A stretch of DNA of 64,000 bases from Thermoprotei archaeon (GTDB taxonomy: Archaea > Thermoproteota > Thermoprotei > Thermoproteales > B15-G16). The notes beneath the pieces were generated by a model that ran no database searches, was not told the DNA's origin, and saw only the letters and a program-made list of their open reading frames with translations. The stretch lies in the NCBI GenBank assembly GCA_003649205.1, contig QMRC01000001.1:1-64000 (forward strand). Reading direction: 5' to 3'. Shown here piece after piece: positions 6,748 through 15,921 of this stretch (the first letter of the stretch is position 1; each line of letters starts with the position of its first letter). The position numbers were made by a program, and so were the translations under genes.

Positions 6748-8708
6748 ATTCTCTCTAACTTCTCCAATCCAAGGATATCGAACACTATTCCCAACACCTT
6801 CTTAAACACGTACACTAGGCCAAGTCTAAAGATTCTCTGTGGTTCACTAGCCTGTAGAACAGGCACCCTCTCATAAAATGTATTAAATGTGAGACACAAC
6901 GAATTAGCGTAGTCAGCTATTACATCAACACGTAGGCTCCTCTCTGCTTCAGCAACAACATCTGGAAACTGACACAATTTGACAATTAATTCTCTCTCAC
7001 TAGGATCCATGCTCTCAGGAACCTGAATCGACTCGAGATCAGGTATTGACTCTACTCTCCTAAGTATGCCACATGCCCTAGCATAGCTATACTGAAGGAA
7101 TGGTCCACTATTCCTTGAGAAGTCTAGTACCTTACTCCAGTCAAAGGTAACGACCTTACTAGGTGAAACACATACGAATGCATAGCGTAGAGCTGCCTTA
7201 GCTACAGCTCTAGCAATGTTCTCCTTCTCACTATTGCTCAGATGTGGTTGTCTCTTATTGACTTCAGCAAGGCACCTCCTACGTAGCTCGTTAACGACCT
7301 CGTCCAAGGTCACATATCTACCTCTCCTACCTGACATCCGTATACCAGGTAATTGAACAAATTCATATGAGTAGTGAATTGTGTTCTTTGCATAATCACT
7401 GTAACCTAGTGCGTGAAGTAGGATTTTGAGATGCAGTTGTGCTAATCTCTGTTCACTAGATATGACGTTGATTACCTTATCAACACCGAACTTCCTGAAC
7501 TTCCACATCGTGTAGACAACATCTCTTGTTACGTAGAGTGTAGTGCCATCTCTCCTAGTTAACGTGACATCAGGTACCTCGCTCTCATCACTTATACCGA
7601 GTACCTTACTAACACCACTACACTTTAGGTACTCACTAGCTCTGAAGGTGAGTGCACCGTTCTTTACAACAGCAAAGGGTAGAGATGCCAACTTCTTAAC
7701 TACATCACGAACAGCACCAGACCAAACAGCAATATCACTCTCCCAATCCCATGAATCAAATTCAATACCTATCTCAGCTAATGTCTCCTTAAAACCTCTT
7801 AGACAGAGTTCACAGATCGACCTAACAAGCTTAACAGCTTCAGGATCACCAGCCTCATACCTCCTGTTGATCTCCATTATGGACGCTTCTGGATTAGGAT
7901 CAGACTTAATCAACTCCGTCAATCTATCAAATACATGAGGTAGCTTCTCCCTAAGCTCACCAGCAACCCCTAACCAGTCATCCAACTCCTTCAGAGTGAG
8001 CCTGTACTCATCCTCCTTACCCAAGTTCTTAAGTTCCTCAAGTTTCTTCTTCAGCTTAAGTAGCTCGACAATGCAGTTAACAGCAGCGTACACAAAACCA
8101 ACGTAGTGATCAGGTTTCCAACCTTCAGGTACCTCAAGTGATCCAAGTAACTTAAACCCATAAGCAACATAAGCAACCTGAAGACCACAATCATTAACGT
8201 AGAAGTGTCTCCTAACCTCATGACCACAGAACTTAAGTAACCTAGCTAATGTATCACCGAGAACAGCATTTCTCCCATGACCGAGATGAAGTGGGTGAAT
8301 AGGATTAGCACTAGTGTGCTCAATCAGTATCTTCATAGGCTTCAAATCAAGAGGCTTACCAAATGAATCACCGAGATCACGAACTAACTTAAAGAGCAAC
8401 CTAGCTATCTCACGCTCGTTAACCCAGATATTGAGGAAACCACGAACAAACTCAACAGACCTAACAAACCTAACTCTACCTTTCTTCGCACATTCCTCAA
8501 AGAACTCAACAAATTCTCTACCCAAATCATCGACAGAGCAATTACAAGCTCGAGCAACAGGGTGAAGAGGAATACAGAGATCACCCATACCCGGAGGAGC
8601 AATCTTGAACACTATAGGGTAATCAGAAGTGCCAAACCTAGACCTAGTAAACTCACGAAGAAGATCAACAACCTCGCTCCTCACCAAATCAAGAGGATAC
8701 CCACCCAC
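6744..8708 (-). CDS. argS: Arginyl-tRNA synthetase
   Basis: The 654-residue class I synthetase has the ArgRS N-terminal tRNA-binding domain (about 1-110) and the HIGH signature as HPLHLGHGRN after EHTSANP. The KMSKS position reads RMSGRRGRYVTL, and the C-terminal helical DALR-type domain includes FLQYSYARACGIL. It charges tRNA-Arg; two tRNA-Arg genes lie in this window. The start ATG GGA GGG TAC is adopted because longer versions would run into non-conserved sequence. Codons near the 5' end are G/T-rich. Confidence 0.96.
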   Translation of the reverse strand: MGGYPLDLVRSEVVDLLREFTRSRFGTSDYPIVFKIAPPGMGDLCIPLHPVARACNCSVDDLGREFVEFFEECAKKGRVRFVRSVEFVRGFLNIWVNEREIARLLFKLVRDLGDSFGKPLDLKPMKILIEHTSANPIHPLHLGHGRNAVLGDTLARLLKFCGHEVRRHFYVNDCGLQVAYVAYGFKLLGSLEVPEGWKPDHYVGFVYAAVNCIVELLKLKKKLEELKNLGKEDEYRLTLKELDDWLGVAGELREKLPHVFDRLTELIKSDPNPEASIMEINRRYEAGDPEAVKLVRSICELCLRGFKETLAEIGIEFDSWDWESDIAVWSGAVRDVVKKLASLPFAVVKNGALTFRASEYLKCSGVSKVLGISDESEVPDVTLTRRDGTTLYVTRDVVYTMWKFRKFGVDKVINVISSEQRLAQLHLKILLHALGYSDYAKNTIHYSYEFVQLPGIRMSGRRGRYVTLDEVVNELRRRCLAEVNKRQPHLSNSEKENIARAVAKAALRYAFVCVSPSKVVTFDWSKVLDFSRNSGPFLQYSYARACGILRRVESIPDLESIQVPESMDPSERELIVKLCQFPDVVAEAERSLRVDVIADYANSLCLTFNTFYERVPVLQASEPQRIFRLGLVYVFKKVLGIVFDILGLEKLERI

Positions 8709-8837
8709 TCAAATCACCGACCAAATATGGTGAAGAAAAAGCAACTAAAACTTAACCCCAACACCAGCAAAGACAGTATACAGGTAGAGAACTTGCAAAG
8801 TATAAAAATCGGTAAGGTGACGTAATAGTAGCGATGA

Positions 8838-8914
8838 GGCCCCGTCGTCTAGCCAGGAAGGATGCGGGTCTGCGGAACCCGTGGGCCCGGGTTCAAATCC
8901 CGGCGGGGCCGCCA
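8838..8914 (+). tRNA. tRNA-Arg(GCG)
   Basis: The cloverleaf is complete: acceptor GGCCCCG/CGGGGCC, D arm GTCT...GGAT, anticodon stem CGGGT/ACCCG around loop CTGCGGA (anticodon GCG), variable region TGGGC, T arm CCGGG-TTCAAAT-CCCGG, discriminator G at 8911 and encoded CCA at 8912-8914. It has no intron. A TATA-like GTATAAAAATC lies about 30-40 bp upstream. A is present in the D-loop at the Arg identity position. Confidence 0.93.
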
Positions 8915-8924
8915 ATAAATCCTC

Positions 8925-9779
8925 CTAGTACCAGTACCTCCTCCTTACAACATAGACAACCCTAACTAAGGTCCTCATTAACCATAAGAGGAAGAGAAGC
9001 GTTAGGAATGACGATACGTAACCAAGCTTAATCCTACCACCTCCAACGATACTAACGTAAGCAACACCAAGGTACCTAGGCTCGATCTTGAGAGAAAGCG
9101 GTTCCTCCTCAATTTCATAAGCGAGTAACCTCCTACCTACGAACCTACTAGGTGTCCAACCAAAGGGATTGTTCCTACCTGTAGCTTCAACCCAAATCCA
9201 ACCACGTTCACCTCTAAAAGTCCAGATAACGTTAGCTCTCCTGTAATCAGGCAAATAGAGGAGAACAGCTGCGTGACCTGGAGCGAGGACTATAGCTACT
9301 CTGAAACCAGCTGCCTTATACATAACAGCTAGGAGAACAGCATAGTCCTCACAATCACCATACGCAATACCTCTCTCAAGTAGCTTCACAGCTAACTCAT
9401 CAGCGTTCTGAGCATACTCCCTAACACCAAATTGTTCACGATCAGCTAGGTAACGAATGTGATCTCTAACGAAGTAGAAGATAGCTTCAGCAAGACGATG
9501 CCTATCATGATACCTCTCAGCGAACTTCCTACCAAGTTCATAAGCGACATCACGGAACTTACCCAAGCTCTCGAACACTATGACAGGTCGAAAGGAATCC
9601 TCACAGATCTGAAAGAAACCATCTCTACCCCATGCCCTAGTCCTACAGATACCCCACTCATCGAAGATCTCACTACCAACCCTAGTGAACCTACGGGATG
9701 CAACACAGAAACAAAGAGGAAGTGAAGCGAGAACTATGAGGATAAGGAGCAAAGAGATACAGCGCCTCAGAATAATCAC
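8925..9779 (-). CDS. Secreted transglutaminase-like protein with C-terminal membrane anchor
   Basis: The 284-residue protein has a signal peptide (CISLLLILIVLASLPLCFC, residues 8-26) and a transglutaminase-like core. The apparent catalytic triad is Cys in YGDCEDYAVLLAVMYKAAGF, His in LAPGHAAVLL and an acidic residue in WIWVEATG. A hydrophobic helix near residues 250-270 and the basic tail RRRYWY suggest an anchor with the domain outside the cell. Archaeal members are usually predicted cysteine proteases or amidases, not cross-linkers. It is 5 bp downstream of the 169-residue membrane protein gene, so the two are probably co-transcribed. Confidence 0.75.
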   Translation of the reverse strand: MIILRRCISLLLILIVLASLPLCFCVASRRFTRVGSEIFDEWGICRTRAWGRDGFFQICEDSFRPVIVFESLGKFRDVAYELGRKFAERYHDRHRLAEAIFYFVRDHIRYLADREQFGVREYAQNADELAVKLLERGIAYGDCEDYAVLLAVMYKAAGFRVAIVLAPGHAAVLLYLPDYRRANVIWTFRGERGWIWVEATGRNNPFGWTPSRFVGRRLLAYEIEEEPLSLKIEPRYLGVAYVSIVGGGRIKLGYVSSFLTLLFLLWLMRTLVRVVYVVRRRYWY

Positions 9780-9784
9780 CTCAA

Positions 9785-10294
9785 CTAGATGGGCATAGCT
9801 AGAACAGCATGAACTATTAGACCGAAGAACACTAAGTAGCTAAAGACACATACACCAACAGCAATAGGATCCTTCTCGATGTTCATGAACGGTATCCTAG
9901 GTGTAAGCTTATCAGCTATGTAAAACATAGCGACACCAAGCAGTACACTGACAAAGAAGCAAATAGTCATGACGCACAACCTCCTAACATCAAAGATAAC
10001 CTCCAGAATTGGACCACCGAGAGCAGCCGGAGTCGTTAAGACACCATGTATGACGAGTCCCATGAAGATGAAGAGACCAGCAATAAAGAGACCAACCGAT
10101 ATAGGGTGCTCACCAACGAGCTCACGCTTTGGAATCTTTGGAATAAGTACATCCATCAACCGAATACCTAGAACAGCAAGGAAGGAACAGGTAAATACTA
10201 GAAACACAGCTCTAGCAATCCACACAAGAACAAGCAGGTAAAATGAAACCTCCGAAATAAATACCATAGAGCAAGCACCCAGCGTAACAGACAC
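9785..10294 (-). CDS. Small membrane protein with internal duplication
   Basis: The 169-residue protein is made of two similar halves. Each has a hydrophobic helix, then a soluble stretch IPKIPKRELVGEHPISVG or TPRIPFMNIEKDPIAVG, then a helix FIMGLVIHGVL-like or FFGLIVHAVL-like ending near a Pro. Four transmembrane segments are likely. The repeated (V/L)I-H-(G/A)-VL motif puts one His in each half, which could be functional. No family is recognised. It precedes the transglutaminase-like gene in an apparent two-gene operon. Confidence 0.6.
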   Translation of the reverse strand: MSVTLGACSMVFISEVSFYLLVLVWIARAVFLVFTCSFLAVLGIRLMDVLIPKIPKRELVGEHPISVGLFIAGLFIFMGLVIHGVLTTPAALGGPILEVIFDVRRLCVMTICFFVSVLLGVAMFYIADKLTPRIPFMNIEKDPIAVGVCVFSYLVFFGLIVHAVLAMPI

Positions 10295-10651
10295 GTAACA
10301 ACAACATAAAACTAACTATGATTACAGTATAAGGAACTCACACAGCAGGGAATCCCTCAAGGAGGAATATACGATCAAGGGTAGAAGCAGTACCTGGTAT
10401 TTGAGGTCTATCTACTACGGATACTGCTTCAGACGTTGAGGCTTGGATGACTATACCTCATGTAGCTATCAAAGTAACAACACACAGTGGTAGGTTTAGA
10501 ATAACTGGGTTCCTAACTACACACATCTACGTAATGCCTGTAGGAACAGAGAGTTAAAGGATTCTTCTCTTACACAAAACTTCTCTTCCCTCCTTCTTAA
10601 TCATACTTCTTCGGAAAATGAATATATCACTGCTTGTAGATGCAGGTATAC
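10295..10651. other. Intergenic region with a possible gene remnant
   Basis: There is no convincing complete gene here. From about 10405 to 10557 one plus frame is open and reads protein-like (VEAWMTIPHVAIKVTTHSG, ending MPVGTES before TAA). Upstream the same frame is broken by TGA after VEAVPGI. This could be a decayed gene or chance. TATATCA near 10621 lies about 28 bp upstream of the phosphorylase start and is a plausible promoter. I see no C/D box or tRNA signature. Confidence 0.3.
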
Positions 10652-11380
10652 ATGAGCTATCAACCTGTTCACATACTAGCTAGACCTGAGGACATTGCAC
10701 CTAGAGTAGTTGCAGCGGGTGATCCTGCTAGAGTTGAGTTACTTGCTAAGTTACTCGAGGATCCTAGGTTAGTGAATACGAATAGAGGTTTCATAACGTA
10801 CACAGGTAAGTACCGAGGTACCTTGATTACCGTTGCTACTCACGGTATTGGTGGTCCTTCCGCCGCTATTGTGTTCGAAGAATTGGTCATGTTAGGTGCT
10901 AAGGTAATTGTTAGGTTCGGTACCGCTGGTGGACTCATACCTGAATTACATGTTGGTGATGTTGTTGTACCTACAGGTGCTCACTACAATCCAGGTGGTA
11001 CAATAGGTATGTACATTCCTGATGGAGTGGTATCTGCTGTACCTGACTTCGAGGTGACTAGGGTGCTCATTGATACGTTGAGAGGGCATGGTATTGAAGT
11101 CTACTTAGGTCCTGTAATTACGAGTGATGCATTCTATGCTGAAACCGAGGACTTCATCAAGAAGTGGGTCAGTAGAGGTGCTATTGCTGTTGAGATGGAG
11201 TGTGCAACTCTCTTCACGATAGGTCTCCTCAGAAAGGTTAAGACAGGTGCTGTGCTTGTGATAAGTGACAGCTTAGTGCATCCGGAGGAGCGTAGAATGA
11301 AAACAGCTGAGGAGCTTAAGGCTAGAGCACTTGAAGTCGGTAGAGCTGTACTAGATGCAGTGACGAGGGTTACGGTGTAA
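10652..11380 (+). CDS. Purine nucleoside / MTA phosphorylase (PNP-UDP family)
   Basis: The 242-residue protein of the hexameric PNP family contains VVAAGDPARVELLAKLL, THGIGGPSAAIVFEEL, RFGTAGGL and the substrate-binding VEMECATLF, followed by VISDS with the catalytic Asp. It phosphorolytically cleaves purine nucleosides; crenarchaeal relatives accept 5'-methylthioadenosine. ATG 10652 (MSYQPVHI) is preferred over 10640 because AGGT and a TATA element are at fitting distances. It complements the unrelated MtnP at 26080, so the organism has two routes for nucleoside salvage. Confidence 0.88.
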   Translation: MSYQPVHILARPEDIAPRVVAAGDPARVELLAKLLEDPRLVNTNRGFITYTGKYRGTLITVATHGIGGPSAAIVFEELVMLGAKVIVRFGTAGGLIPELHVGDVVVPTGAHYNPGGTIGMYIPDGVVSAVPDFEVTRVLIDTLRGHGIEVYLGPVITSDAFYAETEDFIKKWVSRGAIAVEMECATLFTIGLLRKVKTGAVLVISDSLVHPEERRMKTAEELKARALEVGRAVLDAVTRVTV

Positions 11381-11417
11381 GTTCTTTAAGTCACGAACCT
11401 ATACACTGTTTCTCGAT

Positions 11418-11474
11418 TATTGTGATGATCGCTTCGCCCGACTGATTGATGATGTTGAGAGTAGTGCTGATTAC
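11418..11474 (+). ncRNA. C/D box sRNA candidate A
   Basis: All four boxes are in order: C GTGATGA (11422-11428), 13-nt guide, D' CTGA (11442-11445), C' TGATGA (11447-11452), 14-nt guide, D CTGA (11467-11470). Box sequences are exact consensus and guide lengths fit archaeal 2'-O-methylation guides, although the D'-C' spacer is only one base. CTTTAAG near 11384 could be the TATA element. Its 3' end abuts the stop of the convergent DUF1028 gene. rRNA or tRNA targets were not identified. Confidence 0.65.
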
Positions 11475-12094
11475 TAGATTAGTGGTAGCTTTAGATGCAG
11501 CGATGATATCCTAGCTACCCTAGCTCTCAACTCAGCTACGGGATCAGTTGAGTTATCTACCCTAATCACTATTGGTCTTATACCTGGTTCAGTGTAGACT
11601 ATTGCTGCACTTCTATCCCCTCTAGCATCTCCACCAGCTTCGTGACCTACCTCAAGTGCTCTAAGTACTCTAGTTAGTGGGTGTAGTGCTGATGTTCTAA
11701 TCATTTCCTCAAACATCGCTTCAACAACTTCCTCACTAATTAGGCAATTACCACCACAAACAAAGTTTGGACCTACTCTAACATACTTGACATCTGGACA
11801 GTACCTACCTGTATGATGACCTGTATCTCCACGACATGAAGCTACGAGAACTTGTCTGTACTCTGGTTCTGGATCCGTCTTAAGTGCTTCCTCGATAGCT
11901 TTCTTACAGCTGTAACCTCTCTCGAGCAATGATAGTATCAGTGGGCCTAGAGCAACATTCGTGTAACCCTGTGTAGCTACTGCTCCCACACCCTCCTTTA
12001 CCCACGGTACTCTAGTCCCTACTGCTATACTTCCAGAGACTACACCGACAACAGCTACCCCTCTTGGAGTTGCTAGTACGATGGTATATGTCAT
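11474..12094 (-). CDS. DUF1028 family protein (Ntn-hydrolase-like)
   Basis: The 206-residue protein begins MTYTIVLATPRGVAVVGVVSGSIAVGTRVPWV and has GAVATQGYTNVALGPLIL, which are DUF1028 signatures. It also has RGDTGHHTGRYCPD and FVCGGNCL. The family is predicted to be an Ntn-type hydrolase, often near peptidases or amino-acid genes; the substrate is unknown. It lies 24 bp downstream of ridA and ilvA on the same strand, which suggests a role linked to amino-acid catabolism. Confidence 0.8.
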   Translation of the reverse strand: MTYTIVLATPRGVAVVGVVSGSIAVGTRVPWVKEGVGAVATQGYTNVALGPLILSLLERGYSCKKAIEEALKTDPEPEYRQVLVASCRGDTGHHTGRYCPDVKYVRVGPNFVCGGNCLISEEVVEAMFEEMIRTSALHPLTRVLRALEVGHEAGGDARGDRSAAIVYTEPGIRPIVIRVDNSTDPVAELRARVARISSLHLKLPLI

Positions 12095-12118
12095 GGTACT
12101 CCGACTACTACATGAGTT

Positions 12119-12499
12119 TTAGGGTATATATGCTATTGCTTCTACCTCTATATCAGCATTGAGAGGTAGGTTAGGTACCTCAATGACCACTCTAGCTGGT
12201 GGTTTCTCTCTAAAGTACTCGCTGTATACTTTGTTGAATTCCTGAAACTTACTTATGTCCTTGAGGTATACAGTCACCTTAACCACATTATCTAGTGTCC
12301 CACCCGCAGCCTCTACAATAGCTTTAATATTCTCTAGAACTCTCCTAACCTTATCCTCAAAAGCTCCATCTACTAACTTACCTGTTGTAGGATCGATGGG
12401 TATTTGTCCTGATATGAAGAGAAAGTTACCTACCTTAACACCTTGACTATAGGGACCTACAGGTTTTGGTGCCTTACCCGTGTACACTACCTCCTTCAT
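12119..12499 (-). CDS. ridA: RidA family reactive enamine/imine deaminase
   Basis: The 126-residue protein has [26 protein letters not shown], the conserved Arg in [14 protein letters not shown] and a C-terminal EVEAIAY, all diagnostic of RidA/YjgF. RidA hydrolyses 2-aminoacrylate and related enamines released by PLP-dependent dehydratases. It is 9 bp downstream of threonine dehydratase, the enzyme that makes such intermediates, so co-expression makes biochemical sense. Confidence 0.95.
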   Translation of the reverse strand: MKEVVYTGKAPKPVGPYSQGVKVGNFLFISGQIPIDPTTGKLVDGAFEDKVRRVLENIKAIVEAAGGTLDNVVKVTVYLKDISKFQEFNKVYSEYFREKPPARVVIEVPNLPLNADIEVEAIAYIP

Positions 12500-12508
12500 T
12501 TGATCACC

Positions 12509-13753
12509 TCAGAGTATTGATGCTCTGTAACCTAGTTTAGATATTTCTTGAAGAACTTCATCAACAATCGCTCTGGAGGGTGCTTCGAAGGTTATCGTGA
12601 CCACAGCTTCCATCGGCTTCAGCTCAGGTGTAGATCTGTCATGCTGAATGTCAATTATGTTCGCTCTAGCTCTAGCAAGTACTTGTAGTATTTCCTTCAG
12701 TGTACCGGGTACGTCAGGAAGTACAACCCTAATCCTCACAACACGTCCTAACTTAACAAGCTCTCTGTTTACTACCCTGAGAAGTGTAGTCATGTCAATG
12801 TTACCACCGCTAACCACAACAACTACCTTCCTCCCTTCAACCTGTACCTTACCGGAGAGAAGAGCAGCAACGCCAACAGCACCCGCACCCTCGACAACTA
12901 CCTTACACCTCTCGAGCAGGAAGAATATAGCTTCAGCTATCTCATCCTCAGAGACCAAGACAAAGTCATCAACCAACTCCCTAACGAGAGGAAGTGTTAA
13001 GGTACCTGGTTTCTTAACTACAATCCCATCAGCTAGACTAGCTCTGGCAGTGACCTCAATGAGCTTACCCGACCTCCATGAGAGAGCCATAGCAGGTGCT
13101 GCCTCAGCTTGAACACCAATCACCTTGATGCCCTTTCTCCTCATCTTGAGTGCGGTGGCTATACCTGATATCAAACCTCCTCCACCTACAGGTACTATCA
13201 CGACATCTACATCAGGTAGATCTTCAAGGATTTCGAGACCTATAGTGCCTTGACCAGCAATGACGTCGAGATCGTCATAGGGGTGTACGAATGCTCTACC
13301 CTCAGCTCTCGCTATCTCGAGAGCTTTCTCAACGGCTTCATCAACGATAGATCCGTGGAGTATGACCTCAGCACCGTAGTTTCTCGTAGCCTCTACCTTA
13401 GCTAGAGGTGCCGTATAGGGCATAACAATTTTAGCACTAACCCCTAACCTAGATGCTGAGTAAGCAACACCCTGTGCATGATTACCAGCTGAAGCGGCGA
13501 CGACCCCTCTCCTCTTCTCTTCATCGCTTAACCTCCATATCTTGTAGTATGCACCACGTACCTTAAATGAACCAGTCTTCTGAAGATTCTCCAACTTAAG
13601 GTACACAGAACACCTACACAACCTCGAGAGAGTAGTTGAGTAATCTAGTGGTGTCCTCCTAATGTCACCAGATCGCTCTAGAACATCCTTAGCCTCAAGT
13701 ACTCTAGAGTACACGGCACGAACTAGATCTGAGGTACTAGGTACATAGCTCAC
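12509..13753 (-). CDS. ilvA: Threonine dehydratase with C-terminal ACT domain
   Basis: The 414-residue fold-type II PLP enzyme has the PLP lysine in KTGSFKVRGA, the substrate loop SAGNHAQGVAYSA, the phosphate-binding PVGGGGLISG and VVSGGN. Residues about 340-414 form an ACT regulatory domain (RIRVVLPDVPGTLKEIL). It deaminates L-threonine to 2-oxobutanoate; one ACT domain resembles the catabolic or allosteric archaeal form. It is the first gene of ilvA-ridA-DUF1028. Confidence 0.94.
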   Translation of the reverse strand: MSYVPSTSDLVRAVYSRVLEAKDVLERSGDIRRTPLDYSTTLSRLCRCSVYLKLENLQKTGSFKVRGAYYKIWRLSDEEKRRGVVAASAGNHAQGVAYSASRLGVSAKIVMPYTAPLAKVEATRNYGAEVILHGSIVDEAVEKALEIARAEGRAFVHPYDDLDVIAGQGTIGLEILEDLPDVDVVIVPVGGGGLISGIATALKMRRKGIKVIGVQAEAAPAMALSWRSGKLIEVTARASLADGIVVKKPGTLTLPLVRELVDDFVLVSEDEIAEAIFFLLERCKVVVEGAGAVGVAALLSGKVQVEGRKVVVVVSGGNIDMTTLLRVVNRELVKLGRVVRIRVVLPDVPGTLKEILQVLARARANIIDIQHDRSTPELKPMEAVVTITFEAPSRAIVDEVLQEISKLGYRASIL

Positions 13754-13860
13754 GTAACCACCACATATGTTAACATCTAAATCTCTAAAATACCTTCGAG
13801 CTATAGGTCAAGTAGAGGAGATGACGTCTGGGTAGAACTAAGTTACTTCACCTACTAATC

Positions 13861-14703
13861 GTGATCACAGCACTGTCAGCACTAGCTACGTATGTACTAG
13901 CTACCATCACAACACCACACACAGTAACGACTGTACTCATACCATCACTAGCAATAGCAATACCGCTCATACTACGTGACCCTAACCTAGGTGGGGTTAA
14001 GAGACCAAGTACAGCTCTCGCACTAACCCTCTACACGCTCTTCATACTTGTAAGAGTACTCCAAGTAATGTACTACAAGTCACAAGGCTACCATAGCTAC
14101 ATGTTAGAGAAAACCTATGGATCATACCTACTACTCCTAGTAATCGCCCTATATTCACTAAATCGTAGTGTACTAGGTCTCGAAGGTATCTCTACCAAGA
14201 AATTAAGGTCATCGATCGTTGTCTGTAGCATCCTCATCACAGTGCACACTACAGTGGTACTGTACTCTGTTTTCAACATGAAGGACTTAGTAACCTACCT
14301 CTACCTAAACTCAAGCTACATACCGTACTACCTAGTAAATAGCTTCTTTGAGGAACTACTCTTTCGTGGATTCATCCTCACAGCACTAGCACAGAGAGTT
14401 AGTGAAGTGAATGCCGTCCTCATCCAAGCTACGCTATTCGGTATATGGCATGTACCTCATCACATAGTTGGTAGCTCAGCTATACCGTGTGTGATTCACG
14501 TGATATTTTCAATTGAGGTGGGTACTGTTCTTGGGATAGCTAGGTTACTTAGTAACAGTATACTCATCCCTATACTACTGCACACGTTCGTGAACTCCAT
14601 CCCAATACTCGTAACCGCATCACCAGCATTAGAGCTACTTCTCTACTCAATAGCTCCTATAGCTTCACTACTACTCTACGTACTCTACAAGTCTCGCATC
14701 TAG
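13861..14703 (+). CDS. CPBP family intramembrane metalloprotease
   Basis: The 280-residue polytopic protein has the CPBP/CAAX-protease motifs: FFEELLFRGFIL (residues about 162-174), then FGIWHVPHH and a later LHTFVNS, supplying Glu, His and His/Asn ligands. Eight or so hydrophobic helices are visible. Family roles include prenyl-protein or bacteriocin-related proteolysis; the archaeal substrate is unknown. The start is GTG. Its 3' end overlaps the convergent gene at 14671 by about 33 bp. Confidence 0.85.
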   Translation: MITALSALATYVLATITTPHTVTTVLIPSLAIAIPLILRDPNLGGVKRPSTALALTLYTLFILVRVLQVMYYKSQGYHSYMLEKTYGSYLLLLVIALYSLNRSVLGLEGISTKKLRSSIVVCSILITVHTTVVLYSVFNMKDLVTYLYLNSSYIPYYLVNSFFEELLFRGFILTALAQRVSEVNAVLIQATLFGIWHVPHHIVGSSAIPCVIHVIFSIEVGTVLGIARLLSNSILIPILLHTFVNSIPILVTASPALELLLYSIAPIASLLLYVLYKSRI

Positions 14704-15909
14704 AAACCACGTAATGTACTTCAAGTACTCAACAACATCACCACACACCACTACATGGTGATTACCGCTAAGCTCATCAATTACAGTCCTCGCATCGTGA
14801 CCAGGTACCTCACAAAGTAACTGTGTCCTACAGATATCACTAAACATAACCCCGCTCGCTACACCACGTACCTTCATAACATATACATCACTACTATCCT
14901 CATCAACTCTCACAAGAGTGTACGTACCTAACCCCAATCTACCTCCTACACTAATTGGTTTACCTGTTTCAAAGTGAGGTAGCAATACAGCATCCTCACA
15001 GAGGTTTAGAGCAATAGTACAGTGAGCTAAAGCAAGTAAGCCACCTCGAATACCACAGACATTACATACCCAACCTGGTCTACCAGTCAGCTCCGTAGCT
15101 ACCTTTACCGGAATATACGTAGTGAGATCACCTTCACAGAGCGCAGTACATCCTTCAGCTAGTAGTAGAGCAATTACGACACAGGGAGTTACCCCGAATT
15201 CATCAATGAAGTTAAAGCAGTCAATTGTTACAGCACCACATCTCCTCTCCTTCAGTAACTTAGTGATAGCTCGATAGTGTAGGTATAGTTCTCGAACTAT
15301 ATCACCACTAATGCCTTGAAGTTTAACAAACGTAGCGAGTCTAGTGCTGAATACTCTCGTACTCTCCTCATCTACATTAGATCTAACTTCACGAGCGAAA
15401 TCCAAGTACTCGTTAAGCTTCACCTTCACAACTTCAATACCTAAGCGCTCGAGTAGGGGTGGTTTCCTAGGTACTGAATCACCTATGTACAGCACCCTAT
15501 CGTGGTAACACGGTAGTAGTCCCTGCAGACCCCTACAGATACGTACCAGTGACTTAGCTACATCATCTACTGAGTTTGAGTGAAGGAGTAGACACATGTT
15601 CCTCAATCTGGACTTAAGTGTGAGTGCTGATGGTAGGCTATTGAGGCCGTAGTGAGCTACTGCAACTACCTTCCTCCTGGTTTTCTCAGCTAGATTCTGA
15701 GCTAATCTAGCTGTTCCTCCAGTTAATAGCAGTAGCAGTATTAGGTCGTATCCACGTACCTTCTCTAAGTTGATATCCTTCTCATCTAGTACCAATTGGT
15801 GGAATTCTATTCCTAGTTCTCGAAGTCTAGATTTAAAGAGGTGGAGAAGTTTTAGGTATGTGCTAGGATCATGTTTTCTAGATGCTATCGGTACCGCTAT
15901 TACCCTCAC
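14671..15909 (-). CDS. L-fucose/L-arabinose isomerase-like protein
   Basis: The 412-residue protein resembles the FucI/AraA-type fold. It has an N-terminal Rossmann-like domain (LILLLLLTGGTARLAQ), a middle domain with TIDCFNFIDEFGVTPCVVIALLLAEG and EGDLTTYIP (candidate metal Glu/Asp), and a C-terminal AHCTIALNL...HFETGKPISVGGRLG resembling the fucose isomerase C-domain. Substrate specificity cannot be assigned. It lies 12 bp downstream of the GH130 gene, which suggests joint sugar metabolism. Confidence 0.65.
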   Translation of the reverse strand: MRVIAVPIASRKHDPSTYLKLLHLFKSRLRELGIEFHQLVLDEKDINLEKVRGYDLILLLLLTGGTARLAQNLAEKTRRKVVAVAHYGLNSLPSALTLKSRLRNMCLLLHSNSVDDVAKSLVRICRGLQGLLPCYHDRVLYIGDSVPRKPPLLERLGIEVVKVKLNEYLDFAREVRSNVDEESTRVFSTRLATFVKLQGISGDIVRELYLHYRAITKLLKERRCGAVTIDCFNFIDEFGVTPCVVIALLLAEGCTALCEGDLTTYIPVKVATELTGRPGWVCNVCGIRGGLLALAHCTIALNLCEDAVLLPHFETGKPISVGGRLGLGTYTLVRVDEDSSDVYVMKVRGVASGVMFSDICRTQLLCEVPGHDARTVIDELSGNHHVVVCGDVVEYLKYITWFLDARLVEYVE

Positions 15910-15921
15910 TTAGGTACTCAC

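Noticed and set aside
8834..8840. GATGA upstream of tRNA-Arg(GCG) as a C box
   Set aside because: No D or D' box follows in the intergenic part; it is just the tRNA 5' flank.
9459..9725. Plus-strand 88-codon frame in the transglutaminase-like gene
   Set aside because: Antisense shadow; the minus-strand frame has a catalytic triad and signal peptide.
13821..13830. GAGATGA as a C box upstream of the CPBP gene
   Set aside because: No CTGA box at a suitable distance.
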